A DNA stretch of 64,000 nucleotides from Prevotella sp. (GCA_017428925.1 JAFRPY010000008.1:62001-126000), one strand, 5' to 3'. Positions 52,525-62,321 are shown, counted from the first letter of the stretch. Numbers and translations: made by a program. Notes: generated from the letters alone by a model not told the origin.

Positions 52525-55500
52525 ATGGAAACAAAAGACTACACAGGATTCTTGTCCGAATTAGGCAATATCCTACCCAAAGACCGTATTTATACAGACG
52601 AACTCCGTACGCTTGGTTGGGGAACCGATGCCAGTTTCTATCGGCTTACGCCAAAAATAGTGGTGCGTTCCAATGGCGAGCAAGAACTCTCTGAGATAGT
52701 TAAGTTAGCCTCAAAATACAAAATGCCGTATACATTCCGTGCAGCCGGAACATCTTTGTCAGGACAGAGCGTCAGCGATTCTGTGCTTATCGTGGCCGGA
52801 AAGAACTGGGAAAAATACGAGATTGGTGAAGGACAAAACAGCATTCGCTTACAACCAGGAATTGTGGGTGCAAGGGTTAACGAGATTCTCAAACCCTATG
52901 GAAGAGTTTTCCCACCAGATCCTGCCTCAATAGGCTCGGCGATGGTTGGTGGTATCGTGTGTAACAATGCATCGGGAATGAATTGCGGCGTACATGCAAA
53001 TAGCGACCGGATGCTGATATCTGCACGTATTATCCTTGCCGATGGAACCATACTTGATACCGGCGACGAGAAGAGTAAGGAAGATTTCAGGAAAACACAT
53101 CCTGAATTCATCAAGAGAATTGAAGATTTACGCGACCGGGTAAGGGCGAACAAGCCTCTTGCAGAGCGCATACGCTATAAGTATTCCATTAAGAATGTTA
53201 CAGGTCTTAACCTTCGCCCGCTGATTGCCTATGATGATCCGTTCGACATTATTGCGCATTCTCTGGTGGGGGCAGAAGGTACGCTGGCCTTCCTTGCTGA
53301 GGTTACCATGAAGACGCTCTATGATTATAAGTATAAAGCGTCGGCTATGGTCTATTTCCATACCATGAAGGAAAGCTGTGAGGCGGTGGTGGCCATGAAG
53401 AAACTGAAGGCAACGGCTGAAGACATCCGCATGAGCGAGGAAGATTTGATGGTGAAATCTGCTGAGATGCTTGACTATCTGTCGTTAGCATCGGTTGACG
53501 ACCCCGTTTATCTGCAGTACAAGAAAGATGTTGATGCAGGAAAGATAGCAGGAGTAGAGCCGGGCGACTATCACAACCTTACGGCCGTACTCACAGAGAC
53601 TAAGGCCATTACGCATGAAGAACTGCTCACCAAGATGAATGCAATCAAGGAATGCCTTGGCAACTTCAATCTGTATATCCCGGCAGAGTTTACCGAAGAC
53701 CCGAATATCTATGGAAAATACTGGGCTATCCGTTCAGGCATTTTCCCGAGTGTGGGAGGTATGCGCCCGATAGGTACAAGTTGTCTTATCGAAGATGTTG
53801 CCTTCCATATTGAGGATTTGCCCGAAGCCACGGTTAAGCTCCAGAAACTTATTGCCGATCATGGCTATGATGATGCCTGCATCTACGGACACGCATTTGA
53901 AGGCAACTATCATTTCATCTTGAACCAGAGTTTTAAGAGCGAAGCCGATGTGAAGCAATATGAGGACATGATGCGCGATGTAGCCCGACTTGTGGTTGAA
54001 GAGTACGATGGTTCGCTTAAGGCCGAGCACGGAACAGGACGGAACATGGCTCCATTCGTGAAGTATGAGTGGGGCGAAGAAGCCTTTGAGGTCATGAAGG
54101 AACTGAAGGCTATCTTTGACCCGGACAACCTTCTGAACCAGGGATGTATCTTCAATGATGATCCCAACTGCTTCATCAAGAACTTTAAGCCGCTGCCCGA
54201 GCTGAACTACAAGTTCGAAGGCATACCCGACGGGGCGCATTATTATCAGCTTGAAGACGGGGAACATTCGTCGACCAAAGAAACCATCGAGGGCGCAAAG
54301 AAAGCCAACAAGTGCATAGAATGCGGATTCTGCGAAGTCAATTGTATGTCGTGCGGACTAACCTTGTCTTCGCGTATGCGCATAGCCATCCAGCGCGAGA
54401 TTCTATATTTGGAGGCAACAGGCGAGAACCCCGGACGAGTGGAACGGCTGAAGAAAGCGTATAAATATTATGGCGACGAGACATGCGCTGCCGATGGCCT
54501 CTGTTCTACTTCATGCCCGATGAAAATCAATACTGGCGAACTCACCCATCTTATCCGCCAGCTGAACATGCAGGATAGTAAAATGGGTTATAAGATAGGC
54601 AATTATGCCGCCGATCACATGAAGGGAATCAAGAGCGGACTCCGCTTGGTGCTCGGCGTGGCAAACCTCGGTCATTCGGTTCTTGGCAGTTCAGCCATGC
54701 AAGGTATCTGTAACGGAGTCCACAAGATGGGCATTCCTCTTTGGACACCTTCCATGCCCCGCAAGTTCAGCCAGCCGAAGCCTGGTAGCATCAGGTATGC
54801 CCGACAGAGCAAATTAGACTTGAAAGTGGTTTATTTCCCCAGTTGCATCAACCAGACGATGGGATTGGCTAAGGGAGCTCCGGTCAGCAAATCGGTAGTT
54901 GACGAGATGTGCAGTCTGTTGAACAAAGCCGGCTATAGCGTTGTATTCCCCAAGCGGATGGACAAGATGTGCTGTGGTCAAATCTGGGAATCAAAGGGAA
55001 TGCTCGACATTGCCGATAGAAAGACGGCCGAACTGGAAGAGGCTTTGTGGGAAGCCAGCGAGCAGGGAAGATACCCGGTACTTTGCGACCAAAGTCCATG
55101 CCTCCACCGCATGCGCAAGATGATTACCAAGATGAAACTCTACGAACCCGTGGAATTCATCATGACTTTCCTATGTGACAAACTTGAATTCCATCCAACC
55201 GACCGTAGTATTTCCGTCCACGTCACCTGTTCTACCCGCGAAATGGGCTTAGCCGACCAGTTGGTCGAATTGGCTCACTTGTGTTCAACGAATGTGTTGG
55301 TTCCCGTGGGAGTAGGTTGCTGCGGTTTCGCTGGCGACAAGGGATTCAGCAATCCCGAGGTTAACCGTTATGCCCTACGCAAGCTTCGCTCGCAGATTGA
55401 AGAGAACAAGGTCGTCTATGGCTATTCCAACAGCCGTACTTGCGAAATCGGTTTGCAGACGAATTCAGGCGTTCCCTATATGTCGATAGCCTATCTTGTT

Positions 55501-55527
55501 AACGAATGTACTACTCCGAAAGGATAG
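52525..55527 (+). CDS. FAD- and Fe-S-containing D-2-hydroxyacid (lactate/glycolate-type) dehydrogenase
   Basis: A 1000-residue fused flavoprotein. Residues about 35-270 are a PCMH/FAD-binding domain (TFRAAGTSLSGQSVSDSVL near 72-90), and about 280-555 the FAD-oxidase C-terminal domain with the KAEHGTGRNMAPF motif. Two [4Fe-4S] sites follow: C597xxC600xxC603xxxC607 and a CAADGLCSTSCP set at Cys654, 660 and 664. Two CCG domains come last (MDKMCCGQIWESKG and GCCGFAGDKG). Homologues oxidise D-lactate, glycolate or D-2-hydroxyglutarate and pass electrons to a quinone or flavin carrier. The substrate is not fixed by sequence. It lies within the xyloglucan region but has its own promoter and no obvious glycan role. 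Confidence 0.88.
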   Translation: METKDYTGFLSELGNILPKDRIYTDELRTLGWGTDASFYRLTPKIVVRSNGEQELSEIVKLASKYKMPYTFRAAGTSLSGQSVSDSVLIVAGKNWEKYEIGEGQNSIRLQPGIVGARVNEILKPYGRVFPPDPASIGSAMVGGIVCNNASGMNCGVHANSDRMLISARIILADGTILDTGDEKSKEDFRKTHPEFIKRIEDLRDRVRANKPLAERIRYKYSIKNVTGLNLRPLIAYDDPFDIIAHSLVGAEGTLAFLAEVTMKTLYDYKYKASAMVYFHTMKESCEAVVAMKKLKATAEDIRMSEEDLMVKSAEMLDYLSLASVDDPVYLQYKKDVDAGKIAGVEPGDYHNLTAVLTETKAITHEELLTKMNAIKECLGNFNLYIPAEFTEDPNIYGKYWAIRSGIFPSVGGMRPIGTSCLIEDVAFHIEDLPEATVKLQKLIADHGYDDACIYGHAFEGNYHFILNQSFKSEADVKQYEDMMRDVARLVVEEYDGSLKAEHGTGRNMAPFVKYEWGEEAFEVMKELKAIFDPDNLLNQGCIFNDDPNCFIKNFKPLPELNYKFEGIPDGAHYYQLEDGEHSSTKETIEGAKKANKCIECGFCEVNCMSCGLTLSSRMRIAIQREILYLEATGENPGRVERLKKAYKYYGDETCAADGLCSTSCPMKINTGELTHLIRQLNMQDSKMGYKIGNYAADHMKGIKSGLRLVLGVANLGHSVLGSSAMQGICNGVHKMGIPLWTPSMPRKFSQPKPGSIRYARQSKLDLKVVYFPSCINQTMGLAKGAPVSKSVVDEMCSLLNKAGYSVVFPKRMDKMCCGQIWESKGMLDIADRKTAELEEALWEASEQGRYPVLCDQSPCLHRMRKMITKMKLYEPVEFIMTFLCDKLEFHPTDRSISVHVTCSTREMGLADQLVELAHLCSTNVLVPVGVGCCGFAGDKGFSNPEVNRYALRKLRSQIEENKVVYGYSNSRTCEIGLQTNSGVPYMSIAYLVNECTTPKG

Positions 55528-55550
55528 AATGATACTTAATTGTGACGGTT

Positions 55551-56534
55551 ATGAGAAAGAAATTCATCTTATTAATGGCAATGATGCTTTGCCTTTGGGC
55601 TTGTGGCAACCAGTCGAAGCCGCAAAACGCTCAGGCAGAGGCTGACAGCAATCAGCAGGCGGAGACTGTTTCCATAGTTACAGAAGACATCGGTGAGGTT
55701 CCTCCTGTTCTGGTTTCATGTGTGAAAGGACTGCCGCTTTTCGCTCCGTTCAACGACGGCGATATCCTTAATGAGGGCCGCACGCTGAAACAGTCGCCTG
55801 GAAAATACACTAAGTTGATTATGGGCGACCAGGTGTTCGACGTGACTTACAAGGAAGAGAAGAACAAGAACCTCAAGAACGACGAGAGTTATCTTAACCA
55901 GTATGTTTACAAGAGCAAGGACGCCATGAAGGGGCAGCTCTTCGACTATGCCAACCCGAAAGCCATTGACGAATTCTTGCAGGCTCATGGTGACAAGAAT
56001 GCTGAGGGCCAATCCGAACCATTGGACTATACGGAAGGCATCCTTGTTTCGGCAGATTATCTGAAAGAGCGCTCAGTCGTTCCGTTTATGGCCACCACTA
56101 CCGAAGACCCCGATGCTCCCGAATTCCCTTCTGAGATAGTGAAGAAAGTGGAGAAAATGTTGGGACAGAGCGTGGAGAAGAATCGCATCTCAAGCATTTT
56201 GGGCAAGGATGAATACAAATTTGGGGTGATGAGAACCCGTCCAAACGACAAATATGGCATTGCCGCTTGGGTGTTGTCTCGTGGCAGCGATGTATGTGTC
56301 TGGACGGATACTTGCGAAGTGGATGCAGGTGAAGGTCGCGTCTATTGGTCGAATTATGACCCTGACGAATATATGGAGCCAAATATCGTGGCGGTAGTGA
56401 AAGGAAAGAACGGACTTGATATCTACACCATGCACATGTCGACCGACGAGACGGCAAACTATTACCTGATGCGTCAGGATGGCAATCGGATGAAGCGGTC
56501 CTCCCTGGGCGGTTTCTATCAGATGTACGAATGA
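55551..56534 (+). CDS. Lipoprotein of unknown function, 327 residues
   Basis: The protein has a signal peptide and lipobox LWAC (Cys18) followed by GNQSK. There is no acidic surface-export signal, so it probably stays on the periplasmic side. A Gln/Ala-rich linker (about residues 20-45) precedes a globular region with no domain I recognise. It contains VLSRGSDVCVWTDTCEVDAGEGRVYWSNYDPDEYMEP-like acidic and aromatic segments in its last third, described here in part only. It lies 23 bp after the dehydrogenase gene and is probably co-transcribed with it. A GTG at 55542 would add three codons; the ATG at 55551 is preferred. It is followed by a 22-bp repeat array. Confidence 0.75.
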   Translation: MRKKFILLMAMMLCLWACGNQSKPQNAQAEADSNQQAETVSIVTEDIGEVPPVLVSCVKGLPLFAPFNDGDILNEGRTLKQSPGKYTKLIMGDQVFDVTYKEEKNKNLKNDESYLNQYVYKSKDAMKGQLFDYANPKAIDEFLQAHGDKNAEGQSEPLDYTEGILVSADYLKERSVVPFMATTTEDPDAPEFPSEIVKKVEKMLGQSVEKNRISSILGKDEYKFGVMRTRPNDKYGIAAWVLSRGSDVCVWTDTCEVDAGEGRVYWSNYDPDEYMEPNIVAVVKGKNGLDIYTMHMSTDETANYYLMRQDGNRMKRSSLGGFYQMYE

Positions 56535-56563
56535 CCGTTTCTGAGTCTTGCGGACTGCTGCTT

Positions 56564-56647
56564 TGTTTCCGCTGATTAGAAGCATTCTTTCCGCTAATCA
56601 GAAGCATCGCTTCCGCTGATTGGAAGCCTTGTTTCCGCTTAGCGGAT
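56564..56647. repeat. Tandem array of 22-bp units (third locus, same family as 13646)
   Basis: Four units with starts at 56565, 56588, 56610 and 56632. Consensus TTTCCGCTNATTNGAAG plus a joiner. The clearest hairpin is GCTTCC (56609-56614) with GGAAGC (56622-56627). It starts 30 bp after the lipoprotein stop and ends 18 bp before the GH2 promoter. Confidence 0.85.
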
Positions 56648-56664
56648 AGAATTTATTTGATTAT

Positions 56665-56696
56665 TTTGGCCATGTGTGGAAAAAAGACTAACTTTG
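56665..56696 (+). promoter_or_regulatory. Promoter of the GH2-GH31 module
   Basis: TTTG at 56665-56668, a 20-bp spacer and TAACTTTG at 56689-56696, an exact consensus. Predicted start near 56700, leader about 20 nt. No operator-like palindrome is obvious, so expression may be constitutive or controlled elsewhere. Confidence 0.75.
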
Positions 56697-56720
56697 CATA
56701 AAATAAACAGAAAACCATAA

Positions 56721-59216
56721 ATGAATAAAATTCTAACCTTACTGCTCATGTTGGCTGTCCACCAGATTGGTGATGCCCGTGAACGAATTAATTTTGACAA
56801 TGGATGGAAATTCTTGTTAGCAGATTCCGCCGAGATGGCTCAGGCCGATTATAATGACGCGCATTGGCGAACCCTCTCATTGCCTCACGACTGGGCTGTG
56901 GAGGGCGATTTCTATGCCGGCAATCCGTCGGGAGCGGGTGGGGGAGCACTGCCTGGTGGAATTGGATGGTATCGGAAGATGCTAAATGTTTCGGGCGTCA
57001 ACGGAAACAAAACTTTTATCGAGTTCGATGGGGTCTACATGAATTCAACAGTCTACGTGAACGGCAAGCAGGTGGGCTATCGTCCTTATGGCTATAGCTC
57101 GTTTGAATACGACATTACTGATTATTTGAAGGAAGGCAACAACGTGATTGCTGTCCGGGTGGACAACAGCGACCAGCCTAATTCGCGCTGGTATAGCGGT
57201 TGTGGCATCTATCGCCATGTGTGGCTTACACGGACGGAGCAGACGCATGTGGCCCATTGGGGAACATGCGTGACGGCAACACCCGCGAAGAACGGCAAGA
57301 AGGCAGACTTCACCGTGGAGGTGGAAGTGGTGAATCCGCAAAAGGCAATGACCGTTACCAACATTCTGTTGAATGCCAGCGGCAAGGAATTGGCGCGCAA
57401 GAATGCCTCTGCAAAGGGTGGTGTAAAAGACAACCGGTGCACGATGCAATCAAAACTGAGCATCAATAATCCCACGCTATGGAGTACCACACGGCCTTAC
57501 GTTTATAAGATTCGCACGGAGATACGTGTGGGCGATAAGGTGGTTGATACGTATGAGACAGGCTCGGGAGTGAGGAGTTTCAGTTTCGATGCCAATAAAG
57601 GTTTCTCGCTGAACGGGGGGTCCATGAAGCTGAACGGCGTGTGTGAGCACCATGATTTCGGTTGTCTGGGGGCTGCACTCAACGAAGATGCTTTGCACCG
57701 CAAACTTTCGAAACTGAAGGATATGGGTGTTAACGCCATCCGCTCATCGCATAATCCGCCTGCGCCTGAGTTGTTGGCCATGTGCGATACGATGGGGCTT
57801 ATAGTGATGGACGAGAGTTTCGATATGTGGCGCCGCCGGAAGACGCAGAACGACTATGCCCGTTTCTTCGACGAATGGCACGAGCGCGACCTGGCCGACC
57901 TGGTGAAGCGCGACCGCAATCATCCTTGCATACTGATGTGGTCGATTGGCAACGAGGTGCTCGAGCAATGGTCGTCGGCTGAGGCTGATACCCTGACGCT
58001 GGAACAAGCCAACCTGATTCTTAATGCCGGGCATGATGCTTCAACGCTTGCCAAAGAGGGTGAGCTTAGCGTGAACTCACTTCTGACACGGCATTTGGCT
58101 GAAATTGTGAAGCGCCTGGACACTACCCGCCCAATAACGGCGGGCTGTAACGAGCCTAATCCTAACAATCATCTGTTCAGGAGCGGTGCTATCGATATCA
58201 TCGGCTTCAACTATCATCACCAATGGATTAAGGATGTGCCCAGGAACTTCCCCGGAAAACCGTTTATCATGACCGAGAGCGTCAGCGCACTACAGACGCG
58301 TGGCTACTACATGATGCCAAGCGATACCGTCTATGTGGCACCGAAGGAATGGTGGTTGCCGTATACCGACCCTTCGTTTATGTGCTCTGCCTACGACAAT
58401 ATGCACGCCTCTTGGAGTTCCACGCACGAGGAAACCTGGGATGTTGTGAAGCATACGCCATACGTAGGCGGTCAGTTCATTTGGACGGGATTCGACTATA
58501 TTGGTGAGCCAACACCATACGGATTCCCTGCACGCAGTTCTTATTTCGGCATTATCGACTTGGCTGGTTTCCCGAAAGACGTCTATTACATGTACCAAAG
58601 CGAATGGACGCAGAAGCCTGTGCTTCATTTGTTCCCTCATTGGAACTGGATGCCTGGTCAGGAAGTGGACATGTGGTGCTACTATAACGACGCTGATGAG
58701 GTGGAACTGTTTGTAAACGGCAAGAGTCAGGGGACGAGGAAAAAAGTAGCGAATGGAGGGGGAACGGTCGAAGGCTCGGCACTTAATACGGAATACCACG
58801 TTGGATGGCGCGTGAAATATGAGCCGGGCGAGGTGAAGGTGATTGCACGAAAGGCCGCGGTGAAGAACGGCTACCCGGAGATTGTGGCTACCCGGACCAT
58901 CAAGACGGCAGGACAACCCGACCACCTGCTGCTGACTACCGACTATCGGGGAAAGACTACGACCTTCGTTTTCGTGGAAGTGGTCGATAAGGACGGGAAT
59001 CTTTGCCCGTGGGCTGAGAATCAGGTGCTCTTCGATGTCGACGGCGGTTTGGAAATTATCGGTGTGGATAATGGCAGCCCGTTCTCGATGGAGCGTTTCA
59101 AGGACAATAAGCGTAAGGCATTCTTCGGCAAGTGCCTTGTCGTCGTAAAGGGAAATGGTCAGCTCCGTGCCCGTTCAATGGGCTTGACCGAAGCCGTAAT
59201 GAATATCAAGGACTAA
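56721..59216 (+). CDS. GH2 beta-galactosidase-like glycoside hydrolase
   Basis: An 831-residue exported GH2 enzyme with a signal peptide ending near IGDA. A jelly-roll sugar-binding domain follows (about residues 20-190, with RTLSLPHDWAVEGDF and GWYRKML), then an Ig-like domain and the TIM barrel. Acid/base Glu is E412 (WSIGNEVLEQW) and the nucleophile E519 (FIMTESVSALQ). A DUF4982-like and a C-terminal Ig-like domain complete it. In a xyloglucan locus the expected activity is removal of beta-galactose from side chains; beta-glucuronidase or beta-mannosidase cannot be excluded. It is the first gene of a module with its own promoter and lies 12 bp before a second GH31. Confidence 0.9.
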   Translation: MNKILTLLLMLAVHQIGDARERINFDNGWKFLLADSAEMAQADYNDAHWRTLSLPHDWAVEGDFYAGNPSGAGGGALPGGIGWYRKMLNVSGVNGNKTFIEFDGVYMNSTVYVNGKQVGYRPYGYSSFEYDITDYLKEGNNVIAVRVDNSDQPNSRWYSGCGIYRHVWLTRTEQTHVAHWGTCVTATPAKNGKKADFTVEVEVVNPQKAMTVTNILLNASGKELARKNASAKGGVKDNRCTMQSKLSINNPTLWSTTRPYVYKIRTEIRVGDKVVDTYETGSGVRSFSFDANKGFSLNGGSMKLNGVCEHHDFGCLGAALNEDALHRKLSKLKDMGVNAIRSSHNPPAPELLAMCDTMGLIVMDESFDMWRRRKTQNDYARFFDEWHERDLADLVKRDRNHPCILMWSIGNEVLEQWSSAEADTLTLEQANLILNAGHDASTLAKEGELSVNSLLTRHLAEIVKRLDTTRPITAGCNEPNPNNHLFRSGAIDIIGFNYHHQWIKDVPRNFPGKPFIMTESVSALQTRGYYMMPSDTVYVAPKEWWLPYTDPSFMCSAYDNMHASWSSTHEETWDVVKHTPYVGGQFIWTGFDYIGEPTPYGFPARSSYFGIIDLAGFPKDVYYMYQSEWTQKPVLHLFPHWNWMPGQEVDMWCYYNDADEVELFVNGKSQGTRKKVANGGGTVEGSALNTEYHVGWRVKYEPGEVKVIARKAAVKNGYPEIVATRTIKTAGQPDHLLLTTDYRGKTTTFVFVEVVDKDGNLCPWAENQVLFDVDGGLEIIGVDNGSPFSMERFKDNKRKAFFGKCLVVVKGNGQLRARSMGLTEAVMNIKD

Positions 59217-59228
59217 CGAAATAAAAAC

Positions 59229-61598
59229 ATGATAAGAAAAATTTTGACCGTGGCGACGGTTATCGCCATGACTACAGCCTCGGGTGTGAAGGCGCAGATT
59301 CAAACCAGCGCCGGCGTTCAGTATCTGATGAATACGCCGAAAGACATGTCGACGGATTTCTCCGATTTGTCGAACACTTATTTCCTGGCCGATAGCATCG
59401 TTTCTTTTGATGCCGCAAAGGCCACGGGAACCGTAAAGTGGGACCGCTACCGACTATCGCCCCGTCAGGCATTCAACTTGAATGGCTATTGGCCCGTAAG
59501 GATGCAGATGCTTGATTTCCCGTCTACCGAGTACGATAACGATCCGCAACTGAAGATTCAATTGCGCTTCATCTCTCCGCGTTGTGTTCGGTTGACGATG
59601 CTGACCACGCCCGTAGAGCCTAAGAACGAGGATGCTTCCGACCCGATGTTTGCCCCGGAGTTTCTGGCAAAGTCGTTAAGCGGAACACCTTCGTCGGGAG
59701 GTTGGCAAGTGAAGGGAAGTGGTGATGCAATTACTTATCAGAGCGAATTCGGCTCCATCGAAATACAGCGTTACCCATTCCGCATCGCCCTTCGCAACAG
59801 TAAAGGCCGGATTCTTACCCAGACCCGCCACATCATCGACAACGACTCTTCGCAAATCAAGCTGTTGCCATTCTCGTTTATTAAACGTGGTTCCGACAAT
59901 TCCCGCTCCGTGAATCCCGTGTTTACGCTGGCACCAGGCGAGCGCATCTATGGCTGTGGTGAGTCGTTCACTAAATTAAATAAGGTAGGACAGAAGGTGC
60001 ATCTCTTTGTTACCGACCCTCAGGGACCTGAGAGCGATGGTGAATACAAGCCTGTTCCGTTCTTCTTCTCCAATCGTGGCTATGGTGTCTTCATGCACAC
60101 TTCTGCACCCGTTACCTGCGATTTTGGCGCTTCATATATCGGTGCCGACCGTCTGTTCATGGCCGATGAACGGATAGACCTCTTCCTTTTCCTCGGTGAA
60201 CCGAAGGACATTCTCAATGAATATACCGACATTACCGGCAAATCGCCCATGCTTCCACTCTGGACTTTCGGCACATGGATGAGCCGCATCACTTATTTCT
60301 CTCAGGAGGAGGGAATGGATGTCGCCCATAAGATTCGCGATAACAAGATTCCCTGCGATGTCATTCACTTTGATACCGGATGGTTCGACGTTGACTGGCA
60401 ATGCGATTACGAGTTCTCGAAGAACCGTTTCAAGAATCCCGTTGGCATGCTGAAGGATATGGACAAGATGGGGTTCAAGACCTGTTTGTGGCAGTTGCCC
60501 TATTTCACTCCGAAGAATCGTTACTTCAGCGAAATCATCGACAAAGGCATGCACGTGAAGAATGCTTCGGGTGGTATGCCCTACGAGGATGCCGTTCTCG
60601 ACCTGAGTAATCCGCTGACCGTGGAATGGTATCAGTCGAAGATTGGCGGTCTGATTAAGCAAGGTGTGGATGTTATCAAGTGCGACTTTGGCGAGGCTGC
60701 GCCTGTCAATGGTGTTTATGCCAGTGGCAAGAACGGACTCTACGAGCATAACCTCTATCCCTTGCGTTACAACAAGGCCCTTTGGGAAGCCGTGCAGAAA
60801 TTCACCAACGAGCGCGATAAAACCAAACAGGTGCCAGGAGTAATCTGGGCGCGTAGTGCCTGGGCTGGTTCCCAGCGTTATCCACTCCATTGGGGCGGAG
60901 ATGCAGCCACTACAAATACCGGTATGCTTGGCGATCTTCGTGGCGGCATTTCCTTCGGTCTGAGCGGTTTTTCGTTCTGGAGTCACGATATGGGCGGATT
61001 TGTTACTGCTTCGCCCGAAGACATCTACCGCCGTTGGCTTCCCTTTGGATTCCTGAGCAGCCACACTCGTGCCCACGGTGCGCCTCCAACTGAGCCTTGG
61101 CTTATCAGCCAGTCGTTCACCGAAGCCTTCCGCCAAAGTGCTGAATTGAAATACAAGATGATGCCATACGTCTATGCGCAGGCAAAAGATTGCTCTGAAC
61201 GAGGGCTCCCCATGGTGCGTGCCCTTTTCGTGGAATTCCCCGATGACCCCGGTGCTTGGCTCGTAGAAGACGAGTATCTCTTCGGCAGTCAGATTCTTGT
61301 TGCTCCACTTCTGGAGAGCGGAAACAGCCGAATGTGCTATTTACCCAAAGGAAAGTGGATAGACTATCAGACGGGGCAAGTCTATGAAGGCGGCTATCAA
61401 GAGTTAACGGCTGGCAAGATACCCGCTATAATCCTTGTCCGCGATGGTTCGCTGATTCCTCATGTGCCATTAGCTCAGCACACGGGCGACATCGATTGGA
61501 GCAAAATCGAATGGAAAGCGTATAAGGCGGATGCTTCGACGTGCCGGGGATTGCTTTTCAAACCTGGCGATTCAGCGATTCAGACGATAGAACAATAA
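59229..61598 (+). CDS. GH31 alpha-xylosidase/alpha-glucosidase, YicI-like
   Basis: A 789-residue exported GH31 (signal peptide ending near VKAQ). It has the N-terminal mutarotase-like domain and a barrel with nucleophile D486 in IKCDFGEAAP and acid/base D558 in WGGDAATTNTGM. The KCDFGE form of the nucleophile motif is that of the E. coli YicI alpha-xylosidase rather than the WWMDASEPN form in the first GH31 of this window. The two therefore belong to different subgroups and may act on different xylose linkages or in different compartments. It forms a two-gene operon with the GH2 gene. Confidence 0.9.
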   Translation: MIRKILTVATVIAMTTASGVKAQIQTSAGVQYLMNTPKDMSTDFSDLSNTYFLADSIVSFDAAKATGTVKWDRYRLSPRQAFNLNGYWPVRMQMLDFPSTEYDNDPQLKIQLRFISPRCVRLTMLTTPVEPKNEDASDPMFAPEFLAKSLSGTPSSGGWQVKGSGDAITYQSEFGSIEIQRYPFRIALRNSKGRILTQTRHIIDNDSSQIKLLPFSFIKRGSDNSRSVNPVFTLAPGERIYGCGESFTKLNKVGQKVHLFVTDPQGPESDGEYKPVPFFFSNRGYGVFMHTSAPVTCDFGASYIGADRLFMADERIDLFLFLGEPKDILNEYTDITGKSPMLPLWTFGTWMSRITYFSQEEGMDVAHKIRDNKIPCDVIHFDTGWFDVDWQCDYEFSKNRFKNPVGMLKDMDKMGFKTCLWQLPYFTPKNRYFSEIIDKGMHVKNASGGMPYEDAVLDLSNPLTVEWYQSKIGGLIKQGVDVIKCDFGEAAPVNGVYASGKNGLYEHNLYPLRYNKALWEAVQKFTNERDKTKQVPGVIWARSAWAGSQRYPLHWGGDAATTNTGMLGDLRGGISFGLSGFSFWSHDMGGFVTASPEDIYRRWLPFGFLSSHTRAHGAPPTEPWLISQSFTEAFRQSAELKYKMMPYVYAQAKDCSERGLPMVRALFVEFPDDPGAWLVEDEYLFGSQILVAPLLESGNSRMCYLPKGKWIDYQTGQVYEGGYQELTAGKIPAIILVRDGSLIPHVPLAQHTGDIDWSKIEWKAYKADASTCRGLLFKPGDSAIQTIEQ

Positions 61599-61634
61599 TG
61601 CGAAACAGCCGCAATTCAAGTCATCGCCGTATTC

Positions 61635-62321
61635 ATGGAACAGTTGCAATCTTTGGCTGAAAATCCACAATGGCCGTTGCTTACGGCTTTCGTGCTCGGT
61701 GTGCTCGTGGCGCTTCATCCTTGTCCGATGGCCACGAACATCGCCGCTATGGGGTATATCGGCAAGAATGTGGACGACTGTCGGCGGGTGTTTATCGACG
61801 GACTGCTCTACACTTTGGGGCGTACCATTGCCTATTCGATATTAGGAGCGGTTTTGATAGCGTTAATCAGGAGCGGGGAAAAGCTGCTTAATATCGGAGA
61901 GACGGTGTCGGAATGGGGCGAACTGGTATTAGGTCCGCTGCTTATTGCCATCGGCTTGTACCTTCTTTATAATGACATGCTTCATCATCACGACCATGTG
62001 CCGCACCTGCCGTTTGGAGGAAAGCAGGCCGCACCGCTGGTGCTTGGTGTGCTGTTTGCCTTGGCTTTCTGCCCCGAGAGTGGAATTGTCTATTTCGGCA
62101 TGCTCATTCCAATGTCGGTGGAGTCTTCTTTTGGCTATTTGCTGCCCGTGGCCTTTGCCGTTGGAACTGGCCTCCCCGTTGTGCTGATGGCTTGGGTATT
62201 TGCCTATAGTTTCAGCTCCTTTGCCCGTTTTAGCAAAGGCATGCAGACCATGAAGGCATTGCTTACGCGCATCATAGCTGTGCTTTTTGTTGTGGCTGGT
62301 GTCTTTGTGCTTATCAACTGA
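61635..62321 (+). CDS. CcdA/DsbD-like membrane protein (ArsG-type permease family)
   Basis: A 228-residue inner-membrane protein with about six helices. It resembles the transmembrane domain of CcdA/DsbD: Pro-flanked cysteines occur in helix 1 (LHPCPMATN) and helix 4 (AFCPESGIVYF), the usual redox pair. A His-rich loop (HHHDHVPH) lies near residue 120. Relatives carry electrons across the membrane to periplasmic thioredoxins or are annotated as aminobenzylarsenical efflux permeases; no ars gene is nearby. It starts 36 bp after the second GH31 and its last 8 bp overlap the convergent symporter gene. Confidence 0.8.
   Translation: MEQLQSLAENPQWPLLTAFVLGVLVALHPCPMATNIAAMGYIGKNVDDCRRVFIDGLLYTLGRTIAYSILGAVLIALIRSGEKLLNIGETVSEWGELVLGPLLIAIGLYLLYNDMLHHHDHVPHLPFGGKQAAPLVLGVLFALAFCPESGIVYFGMLIPMSVESSFGYLLPVAFAVGTGLPVVLMAWVFAYSFSSFARFSKGMQTMKALLTRIIAVLFVVAGVFVLIN

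Noticed and set aside
60132-61136. 334-codon minus-strand ORF
   Set aside because: Antisense to the second GH31 catalytic domain.
39666-61598. Integrated mobile element carrying the glycan locus
   Set aside because: No integrase, transposase, tRNA target or flanking direct repeats are visible at either end.
61635-62321. Arsenical resistance determinant
   Set aside because: The family name includes an ArsG-type permease, but no other ars gene is nearby and the cysteine pattern fits a CcdA/DsbD-type electron carrier equally well.
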